Below, one piece after another: positions 1-6,219 of a DNA stretch of 8,631 nt. The notes under the pieces are model-generated. The model had not been told where the DNA came from. It searched no databases and saw only the letters and a list, made by a program, of their open reading frames with translations. Position 1 is the first letter of the stretch. Every line of letters begins with the position of its first letter. The DNA comes from a bacterium. GTDB lineage: Bacteria; Bdellovibrionota; FAC87; UBA2466. The stretch is taken from NCBI GenBank assembly GCA_022842225.1, contig JALHPX010000116.1, positions 1-8,631 of the forward strand, read 5' to 3'. The position numbers were made by a program, and so were the translations under genes.

Positions 1-65
1 GGGCAATAGTCACAAGCAACGCGACATCCAATCCGTGTAGTGAATTCTAGCCCTGGTAACCCCAT
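1..65 (-). CDS. Radical SAM enzyme, N-terminal fragment (runs off left edge)
   Basis: Only the first 22 codons are inside the window. Reading the minus strand from the ATG at 65-63 gives a protein with C14, C18 and C21 in the stretch CRVACDYCP. This is the CX3CX2C motif that binds the [4Fe-4S] cluster of radical S-adenosylmethionine enzymes. The preceding LEFTTRIG is the usual first beta strand, and the cysteine motif sits very early, as in many family members. The gene lies 13 bases downstream of the stop of the GT2-like gene on the same strand, so the two probably share a transcript. A weak AAAGGG lies four bases before the ATG. An in-frame ATG at 107-105 inside the GT2 gene is an alternative start that would add 14 residues. 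The reaction cannot be told from this fragment. Location beside glycosyltransferases suggests sugar or glycan modification, which is inference. The class call is fairly safe because all three cysteines have the correct spacing in an open frame. Confidence 0.72.
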   Translation of the reverse strand, partial: MGLPGLEFTTRIGCRVACDYC

Positions 66-78
66 CGCACCCTTTAAG

Positions 79-861
79 TCATTTTTTAGAAATATCACAT
101 GGGTCATTCAGTGTGTAAACGCAGGGTGCATTCCAAAAGCCTGCACAAAACTGAAGGAGCTTCCGCACAGTGTAGTAGATCCGATTGTACGAGAACCAAT
201 AAACGAGATTCGAGCGGATCCCCATGCGACGCAGGTAGCTTAACGAGGGACGCAAGCCATCGTAAATTCCCACGCAGTGTTCTGAGGTGGCTACGCGGCA
301 TTCAGGCAATTCCAAAACAGATTGGAGAGCAAAATAATCGGTAGCTCGGCTAACCCCCCCCTTCAAAACTTGCGAATACGCGTGCACGCTGACACGCGTC
401 TCCAATACCAAATTTGCGGTGTCTAACTGTCCAATCTGCAACTTCGCAGGTGGGATCGAGAGTGGGGGGAGAAACTGATTGCCAAAGTCGACCCGCATCA
501 ACAGGGCTGAGGGGTAGTTGTGCGCCTCTACTTGCTCTCTTATTTGTCGCACAGCATCTGGATGGAAATAGTTGTCATCATCCCAAAAGACGGAATACTG
601 CGCCCCCATGGCCAGTCCATGTTGGGCGCCGACGAGTCGGGGGGTTGCTCCATAATTTCTGGTCCACGCTGGTAGCTCCAAAATAGTCGCCGTGGGGCAC
701 CGCTCCTCAATAGATTGTCTAGCTCGTTGCGTGAGAGGTCCATCATGGACGATGATCCAGAGCCACTGGGTGCTGGTCTGCCGTCGGATACAATCGCCAA
801 GGGCAGCGAGAAGTTTTACTCTTCCCAGAGTTGGGGTGATGATCGCAAGCGGAGTTCTCAT
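79..861 (-). CDS. Glycosyltransferase, GT-A fold, family 2-like
   Basis: A 260-residue protein with the layout of a small GT2-type nucleotide-sugar glycosyltransferase. It opens with the first Rossmann-like strand LAIITPTLGR (residues 5-14), followed by IIVHDGPL (36-43), which corresponds to the family 'VDDGS' nucleotide-binding segment. RNYGATPRLVGAQHGL (68-83) is the usual 'N.G...A.N.G' helix. WDDDNYFHPDAV (93-104) carries the metal-binding DxD-type acidic cluster D94-D96. Asp175 in ATDYFAL is a possible counterpart of the catalytic acidic residue. There is no signal peptide or convincing membrane helix, so the enzyme is probably cytoplasmic and adds one sugar to a growing glycan; donor and acceptor are unknown. 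The start is MRTPLAII, directly before the first strand; no Shine-Dalgarno sequence is visible. The start is 21 bases from the divergent GT4 start, and the stop lies 13 bases before the radical SAM ATG. Residues 167-170 are encoded across a run of eight G (plus-strand C at 354-361), a possible slippage site. Confidence 0.88.
   Translation of the reverse strand: MRTPLAIITPTLGRVKLLAALGDCIRRQTSTQWLWIIVHDGPLTQRARQSIEERCPTATILELPAWTRNYGATPRLVGAQHGLAMGAQYSVFWDDDNYFHPDAVRQIREQVEAHNYPSALLMRVDFGNQFLPPLSIPPAKLQIGQLDTANLVLETRVSVHAYSQVLKGGVSRATDYFALQSVLELPECRVATSEHCVGIYDGLRPSLSYLRRMGIRSNLVYWFSYNRIYYTVRKLLQFCAGFWNAPCVYTLNDPCDISKK
354..361 (-). repeat. Homopolymeric G8 tract inside the GT2 gene
   Basis: Eight C on the plus strand, hence eight G on the coding strand, spanning codons 167-170 (Lys-Gly-Gly-Val) of the GT2-like glycosyltransferase. 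It is the longest G or C run I noticed in the window. A gain or loss of one base would shift the frame about two thirds of the way through the protein. Poly-G or poly-C tracts in glycosyltransferase genes are the classic contingency loci of phase-variable surface glycans in Neisseria, Campylobacter and Helicobacter, though those tracts are usually longer. Here the tract is in the ON frame. That it varies is inference. Confidence 0.6.
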
Positions 862-882
862 CTATTGTCTTTGCATACTTCA

Positions 883-2046
883 ATGAAATCGCGGCACACA
901 GGTAATCGAATTCTTCATATTGTACCTTCTTTGGCACCGGGTGGAAGGACCCAACTGATTCATCAGCTGGCGCGTCACCAAAGCAAATTGGGGCAGCCAG
1001 TGTGCGTGGCGGTTACACACGCAACCGACCAGCAAAAGAATCTGCAATCAGTTCGAGTCGAGTCGCTAAACTACAACGGCCACTTGAAAAACTTACCGGG
1101 TTTGTTCCGGGCTATTTTTCTTTTCGGACAACTAGAGAGAGAGTTCCGGCCTAGTGTAATACATGTCCACTCCTGGTCGTGTCTTTGGATCGTTGTCTTG
1201 CACGCACGTTGGCGTGAGATCCCAGTACTTGTTCACATTCACGAAATGCAACGATGGATTAGAGAGCGCTCTGTGAAGGCTAGGATTTTGAGACTGCTCA
1301 CGCGCGGCTGTGTCGATCCCAAAGCGACTAAGTATGTTTCTGTTTCTCGAATAGTGGAACAATTTCACCAAGGGTGGGTTATCCCTCAAAGTGCGGAATC
1401 CGCAATTGCTTTAAATCCAGTGGATTCTAGAATGCGTTCGGATTTAGTTCCGCCAATCCGAGAGGCTTCAAAGTTTGTTCTTGGGTTTGCCGGACGCATT
1501 GCCGCGCAAAAGCAGCCTCTCCTCTTGGTCAAGGTACTGTCGTCGCTGTTGCAAAAGGGCATGAATGCCGAGCTAGTAGTAGCGGGAGAAGGGGAACTGC
1601 TTCCGTCGCTTAAAGAACGGGTTTTGGCTCAAGGACTGAGCGAACGGGTACGATGGCTTGGTTGGATAGAGGAGATGCGAGGCTTCTATTCGTCGATAGA
1701 TGCCGTATTACTAACATCCGAGCAGGAGGGCATGCCTCTGGTCGTACTCGAGGCAATGGCCTGTGGAGTCCCGGTGGTGGCTTTGGATGTCGGCGGAATC
1801 AGAGAGGTCCTCATTCATGGCGAGACCGGATTTATTGCTGCAGACGAAGGAGAACTTATTCAAAGTATCCTCTTGCTCCAGGATGAAAAGCTGCGGCAGC
1901 GCATTTCACTGGCTGCTCGCCAGAGAGCGGACAGCGTTCCCAGCACGGAGAGTTGGATTGCCTCTATCGAATCACTCTACAAGCGCGGAGTGAGCAAGAA
2001 GCCGGTAGAGGCTTTTACTGTGCTCGATTCGCTTTCCGACGTCTAG
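883..2046 (+). CDS. Glycosyltransferase family 4 (GT-B fold)
   Basis: With the ATG at 883 this is a 387-residue retaining GT-B glycosyltransferase. The N-terminal domain begins RILHIVPSLAPGGRTQL, the standard first strand and glycine-rich loop of GT4 enzymes. The C-terminal donor-binding domain starts near FVLGFAGRIAAQKQP, followed by RVRWLGW and the family signature EGMPLVVLEAMACGVPVVA. The EX7E pair is E282 and E290, which contact the nucleotide-sugar donor. The tail GGIREVLIHGETGFI is also typical. No membrane segment is seen, so it is probably cytosolic or peripheral. The open frame extends upstream to 715, but those 56 codons are antisense to the GT2 gene and precede the first structural strand, so 883 is preferred. 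No Shine-Dalgarno sequence precedes 883 within the 21-base gap to the divergent gene; a leaderless or weakly initiated message is possible. The 3' end overlaps the convergent GT4 gene by 75 bases. Sugar specificity cannot be told. Confidence 0.92.
   Translation: MKSRHTGNRILHIVPSLAPGGRTQLIHQLARHQSKLGQPVCVAVTHATDQQKNLQSVRVESLNYNGHLKNLPGLFRAIFLFGQLEREFRPSVIHVHSWSCLWIVVLHARWREIPVLVHIHEMQRWIRERSVKARILRLLTRGCVDPKATKYVSVSRIVEQFHQGWVIPQSAESAIALNPVDSRMRSDLVPPIREASKFVLGFAGRIAAQKQPLLLVKVLSSLLQKGMNAELVVAGEGELLPSLKERVLAQGLSERVRWLGWIEEMRGFYSSIDAVLLTSEQEGMPLVVLEAMACGVPVVALDVGGIREVLIHGETGFIAADEGELIQSILLLQDEKLRQRISLAARQRADSVPSTESWIASIESLYKRGVSKKPVEAFTVLDSLSDV
1972..2046. other. 75-base convergent coding overlap of two GT4 genes
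   Basis: The plus-strand GT4 ends with TAG at 2044-2046, while the minus-strand GT4 ends with TGA read from 1974-1972, so the last 25 codons of each are antisense to one another. No hairpin followed by a T-run that could act as an intrinsic terminator is visible on either strand here. The transcripts therefore probably run into each other, or stop by Rho. Confidence 0.8.
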
Positions 2047-3237
2047 TTCTGCTCTGGCTAGCGAAGTGCACTTTTCTTGAAATAGAGCTCTCTGAGTTTC
2101 AACTTCCTTCAGGAAATAAGTTATCTCCTCGATATCCGAAGTCCCAGGGTACTTCACGACAAGGCCGCATCCACTTTTGTCCACAAGCGTGGAGTAGTCG
2201 CCCACTCCTTCCGTAACAAGGACGGGCACACCGCATGCCAGGAACTCGGCTAACTTTACCGGAGAAGCTACTCGATTGATCTCAATGGGCTCTCGAATCA
2301 ACAGTCCTACGTCTGCACTCACCAGGTAGTGAAAGGCCTCTTGCGGCGCTAGCGAAAAAAAAGAAAAGACACCGCTTGGCAGCTCTTTTGCTAACTTTTT
2401 CTGCAAATCCACATCTGAACTCAAAGCAAGTAAGTGAAGATGCGGCACTCGTTGGTGCAACTGCTTAAACAGTGTGAGCGACTCATCCAGACATTGGTAC
2501 ACAGAGGCACTTCCGTAAAAAGCAATCACCAGTCGATCGGAAAGTTTCAGAAGCTCGCGTACGGAATTTCGATTCCCCTGCGCCCTAACGGCTTGCTCAA
2601 CAACTGTCGTGCAGGGAACTACGGAAGCCTTGTCGGGTCTCAGTCGAAATTTATTTTTGTAAAGGTCGGCCATCGGCTGGGAGACGCACAGCACGTGGTC
2701 CGCGCGAGATACTACTTGGTGTTGCTGCTGCCATAGTTTCCCAACGGATAGGCCATTATCTGAAAGGTATAGTTTTTTTCTCTCTAGCCGTTGTTCCAGC
2801 TCGGCTGCATCTATCGTGCGGGAGTCGTAGATAACCTTTACTCGAGGCCTAAGTCGTCTCACCACGAGTCCCACTCTGGCGGCAGAGAGGTTTCGGCATT
2901 GAATGATAACGGGTCGAGACCAACCAAACTTCAATACAATGAAAAGCCAGGTAACAAGACCATCGAGGAGTTGGGATCGTTTCGAGAAGGCGCTGGTTGC
3001 AATTCGATAGAGGGGCAAACCACTTTCTCGGCCGCACTCTTTGAGGAGGTTTTTCCATTTCGAACGCGGGCCGGGCTTAATCCAATCGCCTATTGGACAA
3101 AGCACCAAACAGGTCACCTTGACTCCGGCGAGGTTCATGCCGTGGAGCGGTTGCAGCACTTGCGAATAGAAGACCGCGCCCAACCCTTCCCTGTCGACGC
3201 AGTAAACGACCGAGCCCACTTCTGCAGATTTAGACAA
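1972..3237 (-). CDS. Glycosyltransferase family 4, divergent (GT-B fold)
   Basis: A 421-residue GT-B glycosyltransferase. N-terminal domain: VGSVVYCVDREGLGAVFYSQ (7-26), then VIIQCRNLSAARVG (110-123) and VKVIYDSRTID (133-143), all usual GT4 acceptor-domain elements. The linker HVLCVSQPMADLY (181-193) precedes the C-terminal domain, which begins LVIAFYGSASVYQCLDESL (236-254). The donor-site motif is ASPVKLAEFLACGVPVLVTEGVGD (324-347). The second Glu of EX7E is E331, but the expected first Glu is Val323, as in GT4 groups with an 'SP.K..EYLA.G' signature. The start is a TTG overlapping the end of the toroid gene by 8 bases. A GGAGG on the coding strand (plus 3248-3252), 12 bases before the TTG, supports it. 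A GTG at codon 7 is the alternative. It is the last gene of the ABC-toroid-GT4 operon and converges on the plus-strand GT4. The product probably adds a sugar on the cytoplasmic side; the substrate is unknown. An A8 tract (2355-2362) lies in the Phe-Ser-Phe-Phe codons. Confidence 0.9.
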   Translation of the reverse strand: MSKSAEVGSVVYCVDREGLGAVFYSQVLQPLHGMNLAGVKVTCLVLCPIGDWIKPGPRSKWKNLLKECGRESGLPLYRIATSAFSKRSQLLDGLVTWLFIVLKFGWSRPVIIQCRNLSAARVGLVVRRLRPRVKVIYDSRTIDAAELEQRLERKKLYLSDNGLSVGKLWQQQHQVVSRADHVLCVSQPMADLYKNKFRLRPDKASVVPCTTVVEQAVRAQGNRNSVRELLKLSDRLVIAFYGSASVYQCLDESLTLFKQLHQRVPHLHLLALSSDVDLQKKLAKELPSGVFSFFSLAPQEAFHYLVSADVGLLIREPIEINRVASPVKLAEFLACGVPVLVTEGVGDYSTLVDKSGCGLVVKYPGTSDIEEITYFLKEVETQRALFQEKCTSLARAELDVGKRIEHSKSLYRLLAHSALVE

Positions 3238-4414
3238 AGGAGCGCATCCTCCGATTCAGTAACAAGGCGTCGAGCTGGAATTTTACATTCCAATTCATAA
3301 ACCAGTAAGCGCCGTAACCAGCCGAATACGGATGACAGCCAATGAGCCCTCCACGGTAGTTCTGTTCATGAGAGCCTGTGTTTTGGAGTCGACAGTTAAA
3401 TGCCACTGCTTGGTCGGCAAATGGCAGCCACTTTGTGTCTCCACTCAGCTCAGTCAATCGATACCACATAGCCGCCATCTGCGCGTTCCCAGTCGTTGTT
3501 GTCCAATCACAAGCGGCTAAATACGGCGCTTTGAGTTTACCGGGAAGTGCTCCCGTAATTGGATTCTGCAAGAGCGCTATCTTCTCCGCCGCCCACGTCA
3601 CTGCATCGAACCAAGCTGGTTCGGAGAAAAGTACGGAGAGTTCGAGAAGCCCTTCCAACGTATAGGCCACTGTGTGCAGAAGTGGGGTGTCGTCGTCTAC
3701 AAAACTCATTCGAGAAAACCAGTTTTCGGTTGCCTGCTCAAAAACAAACTGGGCATTTTTATGTGCGCACTTAAAAAACCTCTCGCTTCCGACAGAGTCC
3801 CCGTAGGCGCCCAGCGCCCAAGCGGCCCGGACATAGTATGCGTGGTGACCGGGGCCCACGAGAGCGGAAACCCCTTTGCGCCAGGCGCCGTCGTCATCCT
3901 GCACGGCACACATCCATCCTGCGGCGGCGCGAGCGGGCCTATCGAAATCTTTGTCGTGCTGAATTAAGGCGTGGAAGCCTTGGAGAACTTGGCCGCAATT
4001 GAAAACCGACGGAAAAGCGCGAAGGTGTTTGTGGTTCCCTGAAGCGATCGCTCCCGACGGCAGCTGCACACTCTTGAGCCAGTAACCCATCTTCGTGCAG
4101 GCGGAGGTAAGAGATTCCTCCCACTTCGGGAAAGTACGTGCGGCAACTAACAAAGTCGGAATCGCATATCCGGTTGTTTCGGCGTAAGCAGGCCCCCAGC
4201 TACCGAGGCGAACGTTGTAGCCTTCGGACAATCCCCCATTGCCTGTGACCTCTTGCGCCCTCAACAACCAACCGATGGATTCGTCTATCTGCCGCTCGAG
4301 ATCTAAATCTCCGCCCGAGGCACAAGCTGGTTTGCAAGCGGCCTCTTTTTCGAAGCGAGCAATTCTGCGGTTTCTCCAGGGAAGCAGATTCGAGATGAAA
4401 GGGTGGTATTGCAT
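3230..4414 (-). CDS. Alpha/alpha-toroid (terpenoid-cyclase / six-hairpin fold) protein of a glycan locus
   Basis: A 394-residue protein with no signal peptide or membrane helix. After a short basic and Cys-containing N-terminus (residues 1-40), it consists of repeated paired helices with hairpin motifs: GYNVRLGSWGPAYAETTGYA (65-84), LPSGAIASG (118-126), VQDDDGAWRKGV (171-182), HTVAYTLEGLLELS (247-260), CDWTTTTGNAQMAAMWYRL (302-320) and GGLIGCHPYSAGYGAYWFMN (355-374). Repeated 'Q..DGaW' turns and a 'TGNAQ..A.W.RL' helix recall alpha/alpha toroids such as squalene-cyclase-like and six-hairpin glycosidase or glucuronyl-epimerase domains. Proteins of this look recur unnamed in bacterial polysaccharide clusters. 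Acidic and aromatic residues (D173-D175, H190/H191, D303, H361) are candidates for an active centre. The ATG at 4414 lies three bases after the ABC exporter stop, and the 3' end overlaps the next GT4 by 8 bases, so tight co-expression is likely. Catalysis on a lipid-linked or free glycan (hydrolysis, lyase action or epimerisation) is inference. Fold call moderately sure; function unknown. Confidence 0.72.
   Translation of the reverse strand: MQYHPFISNLLPWRNRRIARFEKEAACKPACASGGDLDLERQIDESIGWLLRAQEVTGNGGLSEGYNVRLGSWGPAYAETTGYAIPTLLVAARTFPKWEESLTSACTKMGYWLKSVQLPSGAIASGNHKHLRAFPSVFNCGQVLQGFHALIQHDKDFDRPARAAAGWMCAVQDDDGAWRKGVSALVGPGHHAYYVRAAWALGAYGDSVGSERFFKCAHKNAQFVFEQATENWFSRMSFVDDDTPLLHTVAYTLEGLLELSVLFSEPAWFDAVTWAAEKIALLQNPITGALPGKLKAPYLAACDWTTTTGNAQMAAMWYRLTELSGDTKWLPFADQAVAFNCRLQNTGSHEQNYRGGLIGCHPYSAGYGAYWFMNWNVKFQLDALLLNRRMRSFV
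3248..3252 (-). promoter_or_regulatory. Ribosome binding site for the TTG-started GT4 gene
   Basis: GGAGG on the minus strand, ten bases before the TTG at 3237-3235 and inside the last codons of the toroid gene. It is the main reason for accepting a TTG start overlapping the upstream gene by 8 bases. Translation is likely coupled to the toroid gene. Confidence 0.6.
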
Positions 4415-4417
4415 TGC

Positions 4418-6130
4418 TTATCCGGTCACTGGGAGAGGTCTAAGAATACCTTCGTCTAAATCGTAAACCGTCTTGCAGTACGGGAGCAGTCGAAGATCAT
4501 GCGTAATAACGAGAAGAGTTAGATTGGTCGGTAAATCCGCCATCAATTCAAACAGCATTTTGCATGAGTTGCTATCCAGCCCGTTTGTCGGCTCGTCCAA
4601 TATGAGTAACTCTGGCTGACGGTAGAGGGCCCGAGCAATGGCAATTCTTTGTTGTTGTCCCCGGGAGATGGTCTTTCCCAACTCACCTATAGGTGTGGCC
4701 AACTTCTGAGGAAGGGATTGGACCCACGAATCCAGTGCCGCTCTCTGCACACATTTCTGGAGGAGTTCTGGGTTGAAAGCTTGTCCCCAAAGAATATTTT
4801 GCTCGATCGTCCCTTGAAAGAGCAGTGTGTCTTGGGCAACCAGGCTTACTTTCTTTCTCCAAGCTGCCAGATCAAGATTTGTAAAGTCTGTGCCATCCAA
4901 AGTGAGCGTTCCATGGGTGGGACAAAGTAGTCCCGTAATCAGATCAATAAGTGTGCTCTTACCGCTGCCAGAGGGCCCGGTGATGGCCACTTTGTCTCCC
5001 TTGGCGATAGACAGAGAGAGCCCATTTAGAACCGGCGTTCTAGCATCATAGTGAAAACTTACCTGCCGCAGATCTATCTGGAACTTAAAGTCGGGAACTT
5101 TCTTTGGCTCGCAAAACGAGAGCTGATCGGAGTTCTTTTTATCCCCGATTTCTTGAATGGATTGGTATGCGAGTACCCATGGAAAGCTCGTGTGCGCATC
5201 GTGAAGCAAGGAGTGCATGTGCACGACGTGTGGCACCAAGCGATAGAAAATGGCGAAGGGAACAAGCCAGGCATAGCCGTGTAGCAAACCCGCATGCATG
5301 GCGGAGGCTACAAAGCCACAGATTGCAAGTAGGCACACCATCCGAGTCGCAAATGCGATTCTTGGATACAGAATGCGATACTGTCGTTTCACTTGGGAAG
5401 TACGCTTTACATCATCGGAAAGAGCTTGCCTGATAAAGTCGAATTCCTCGGTGCTTCGAGAGTACTTAAGACACTGCCAGGTATCGCCCGTTTTATCGAT
5501 CGCTTCGCTGAGTAGCGCAGTGCCGCGAGCAAGGGGCGCCCATGAGCGTCTGTGAAACAAAACAAAAATACTCAGCAGCGTAACTGCAATTAGTAGCAAG
5601 GATCCAAACCAAACTAACGAGTGCAGGGCTACGACGATAAACAGCCCGATCATCGTAACGACAGCCGCACCCGCACGAATCAAAGAGTAGGCGCCATTGG
5701 CTATTTCGTACGCTTCGGTGGTGAAGGTGCGATGAATGCGGCCGCTATGCACTTGGCTGGCGGCCGACCAAGGGAGATTTGCGAAGTAATCGACGAGTGA
5801 TAACCGAATGGTTGCCTCTAGATTTGTTTTAAAAACCCAACTCCACTCGTCGGACAGATATCCGAACACCAGTGCTAGTGAGGAAACTCCAAGAAAAGAA
5901 AGCAGAGGTAGGGTTTGGGACGGGTCAGAGAGGATGTGAGGAAAGAGGGCTATCCCCCACGCCTCCATTATCCCGGAGATGACAGCTGCGCACAAAATCT
6001 GGACGGCCGCGCCGCGCAGATCGCCAAATATTTTCAAATAGCCGCGGATCTCTTGGATTAGGCCAGGTGGATCGGAATCCCTGGAGGAAGCAGCAAGCGA
6101 GTTAATCACAGGGAATGCCAAAGTGGACAC
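4418..6130 (-). CDS. ABC exporter half-transporter (MsbA/PglK-type flippase, TMD fused to NBD)
   Basis: 570 residues, normal length for a fused permease-ATPase half-transporter that acts as a homodimer in the inner membrane. The transmembrane domain covers about residues 38-330, with hydrophobic segments near 41-63, 74-92, 153-170, 172-192, 258-280 and 284-302. The nucleotide-binding domain has Walker A GPSGSGKST (385-393), Q-loop Gln433 in VAQDTLLF, signature ISRGQQQR (488-495), Walker B LLILDEP (508-514) with catalytic Glu513, D-loop NGLDS (516-520) and switch His544 in VITHD. The signature differs from LSGGQ by Arg in place of the first Gly, but keeps Ser489 and Gly491, so activity is expected. 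The start is GTG at 6130 with a strong AGGAGG nine bases upstream. It leads the ABC-toroid-GT4 operon, three bases before the toroid ATG. Among its neighbours it is most simply a flippase for a lipid-linked oligosaccharide like Campylobacter PglK. Lipid or peptide export is the alternative. Confidence 0.9.
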   Translation of the reverse strand: MSTLAFPVINSLAASSRDSDPPGLIQEIRGYLKIFGDLRGAAVQILCAAVISGIMEAWGIALFPHILSDPSQTLPLLSFLGVSSLALVFGYLSDEWSWVFKTNLEATIRLSLVDYFANLPWSAASQVHSGRIHRTFTTEAYEIANGAYSLIRAGAAVVTMIGLFIVVALHSLVWFGSLLLIAVTLLSIFVLFHRRSWAPLARGTALLSEAIDKTGDTWQCLKYSRSTEEFDFIRQALSDDVKRTSQVKRQYRILYPRIAFATRMVCLLAICGFVASAMHAGLLHGYAWLVPFAIFYRLVPHVVHMHSLLHDAHTSFPWVLAYQSIQEIGDKKNSDQLSFCEPKKVPDFKFQIDLRQVSFHYDARTPVLNGLSLSIAKGDKVAITGPSGSGKSTLIDLITGLLCPTHGTLTLDGTDFTNLDLAAWRKKVSLVAQDTLLFQGTIEQNILWGQAFNPELLQKCVQRAALDSWVQSLPQKLATPIGELGKTISRGQQQRIAIARALYRQPELLILDEPTNGLDSNSCKMLFELMADLPTNLTLLVITHDLRLLPYCKTVYDLDEGILRPLPVTG

Positions 6131-6139
6131 GAAAAAGCG

Positions 6140-6145
6140 CCTCCT
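6140..6145 (-). promoter_or_regulatory. Shine-Dalgarno site of the ABC exporter (GTG start)
   Basis: AGGAGG on the minus strand, nine bases before the GTG at 6130-6128. It is a near-perfect anti-16S match, decides the start of the ABC gene, and shows that this organism uses Shine-Dalgarno initiation at least at some genes. Confidence 0.7.
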
Positions 6146-6165
6146 ACTGATGATGCCAAAACTTT

Positions 6166-6182
6166 GATATCATCATGGTATC
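6166..6182. repeat. 17-base near-palindrome, candidate operator
   Basis: GATATCATCATGGTATC reads nearly the same on both strands: GATA pairs with TATC and CAT with ATG, with a single mismatched pair (T/G) and an unpaired central C. Dimeric helix-turn-helix repressors often bind such odd-centred sites. It lies about 37 bases before both the ATG of the GT-C gene and the GTG of the ABC gene, so one bound protein could control both directions. No regulator gene is visible in the window. Confidence 0.4.
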
Positions 6183-6219
6183 CCAACGATCCCAATCTTT
6201 CCGTTCCTAAAAGACCAGC

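Larger units (their letters stand above)
6131..6219. promoter_or_regulatory. Divergent intergenic region with palindrome and repeats
   Basis: The 89 bases between the divergent ABC and GT-C start codons are the only sizeable gene-free stretch and must hold at least one promoter. It contains a 17-base near-palindrome, GATATCATCATGGTATC (6166-6182; arms GATA.CAT/ATG.TATC with one mismatched pair around an odd centre). A 7-base inverted repeat TGATGAT (6148-6154) / ATCATCA (6169-6175) overlaps it. ATCCCAA occurs twice, nine bases apart (6180-6186 and 6189-6195). On the minus strand a weak promoter could be TTGGGA followed 17 bases later by TGATAT, upstream of the ABC Shine-Dalgarno site. The plus-strand gene has no obvious -10 or Shine-Dalgarno sequence. 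The palindrome could be an operator for the whole divergent unit; that is inference. Confidence 0.45.

Noticed and set aside
42..50. GAATTCTAG recurring at 42-50 and near 6786
   Set aside because: Two nine-base copies in coding sequence with unrelated surroundings; most likely chance, not a repeat family.
40..243. 67-residue plus-strand open frame, with another at 99-344, at the left edge
   Set aside because: Antisense to the GT2-like gene and the radical SAM start; the translations have no recognisable motif and look like shadows.
715..882. 56-codon N-terminal extension of the plus-strand GT4
   Set aside because: It lies almost wholly antisense to the GT2 gene, and its residues precede the normal first strand of the GT-B fold; ATG 883 fits the family start.
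2064..2073. Perfect palindrome AAGTGCACTT just after the plus-strand GT4 stop, considered as a terminator
   Set aside because: It has no loop, no following T-run of note, and lies inside the coding region of the convergent GT4; ten-base palindromes arise by chance.
2791..3300. 169-residue plus-strand open frame
   Set aside because: Antisense to the 5' half of the minus-strand GT4 gene, with low-complexity translation and no family signature.
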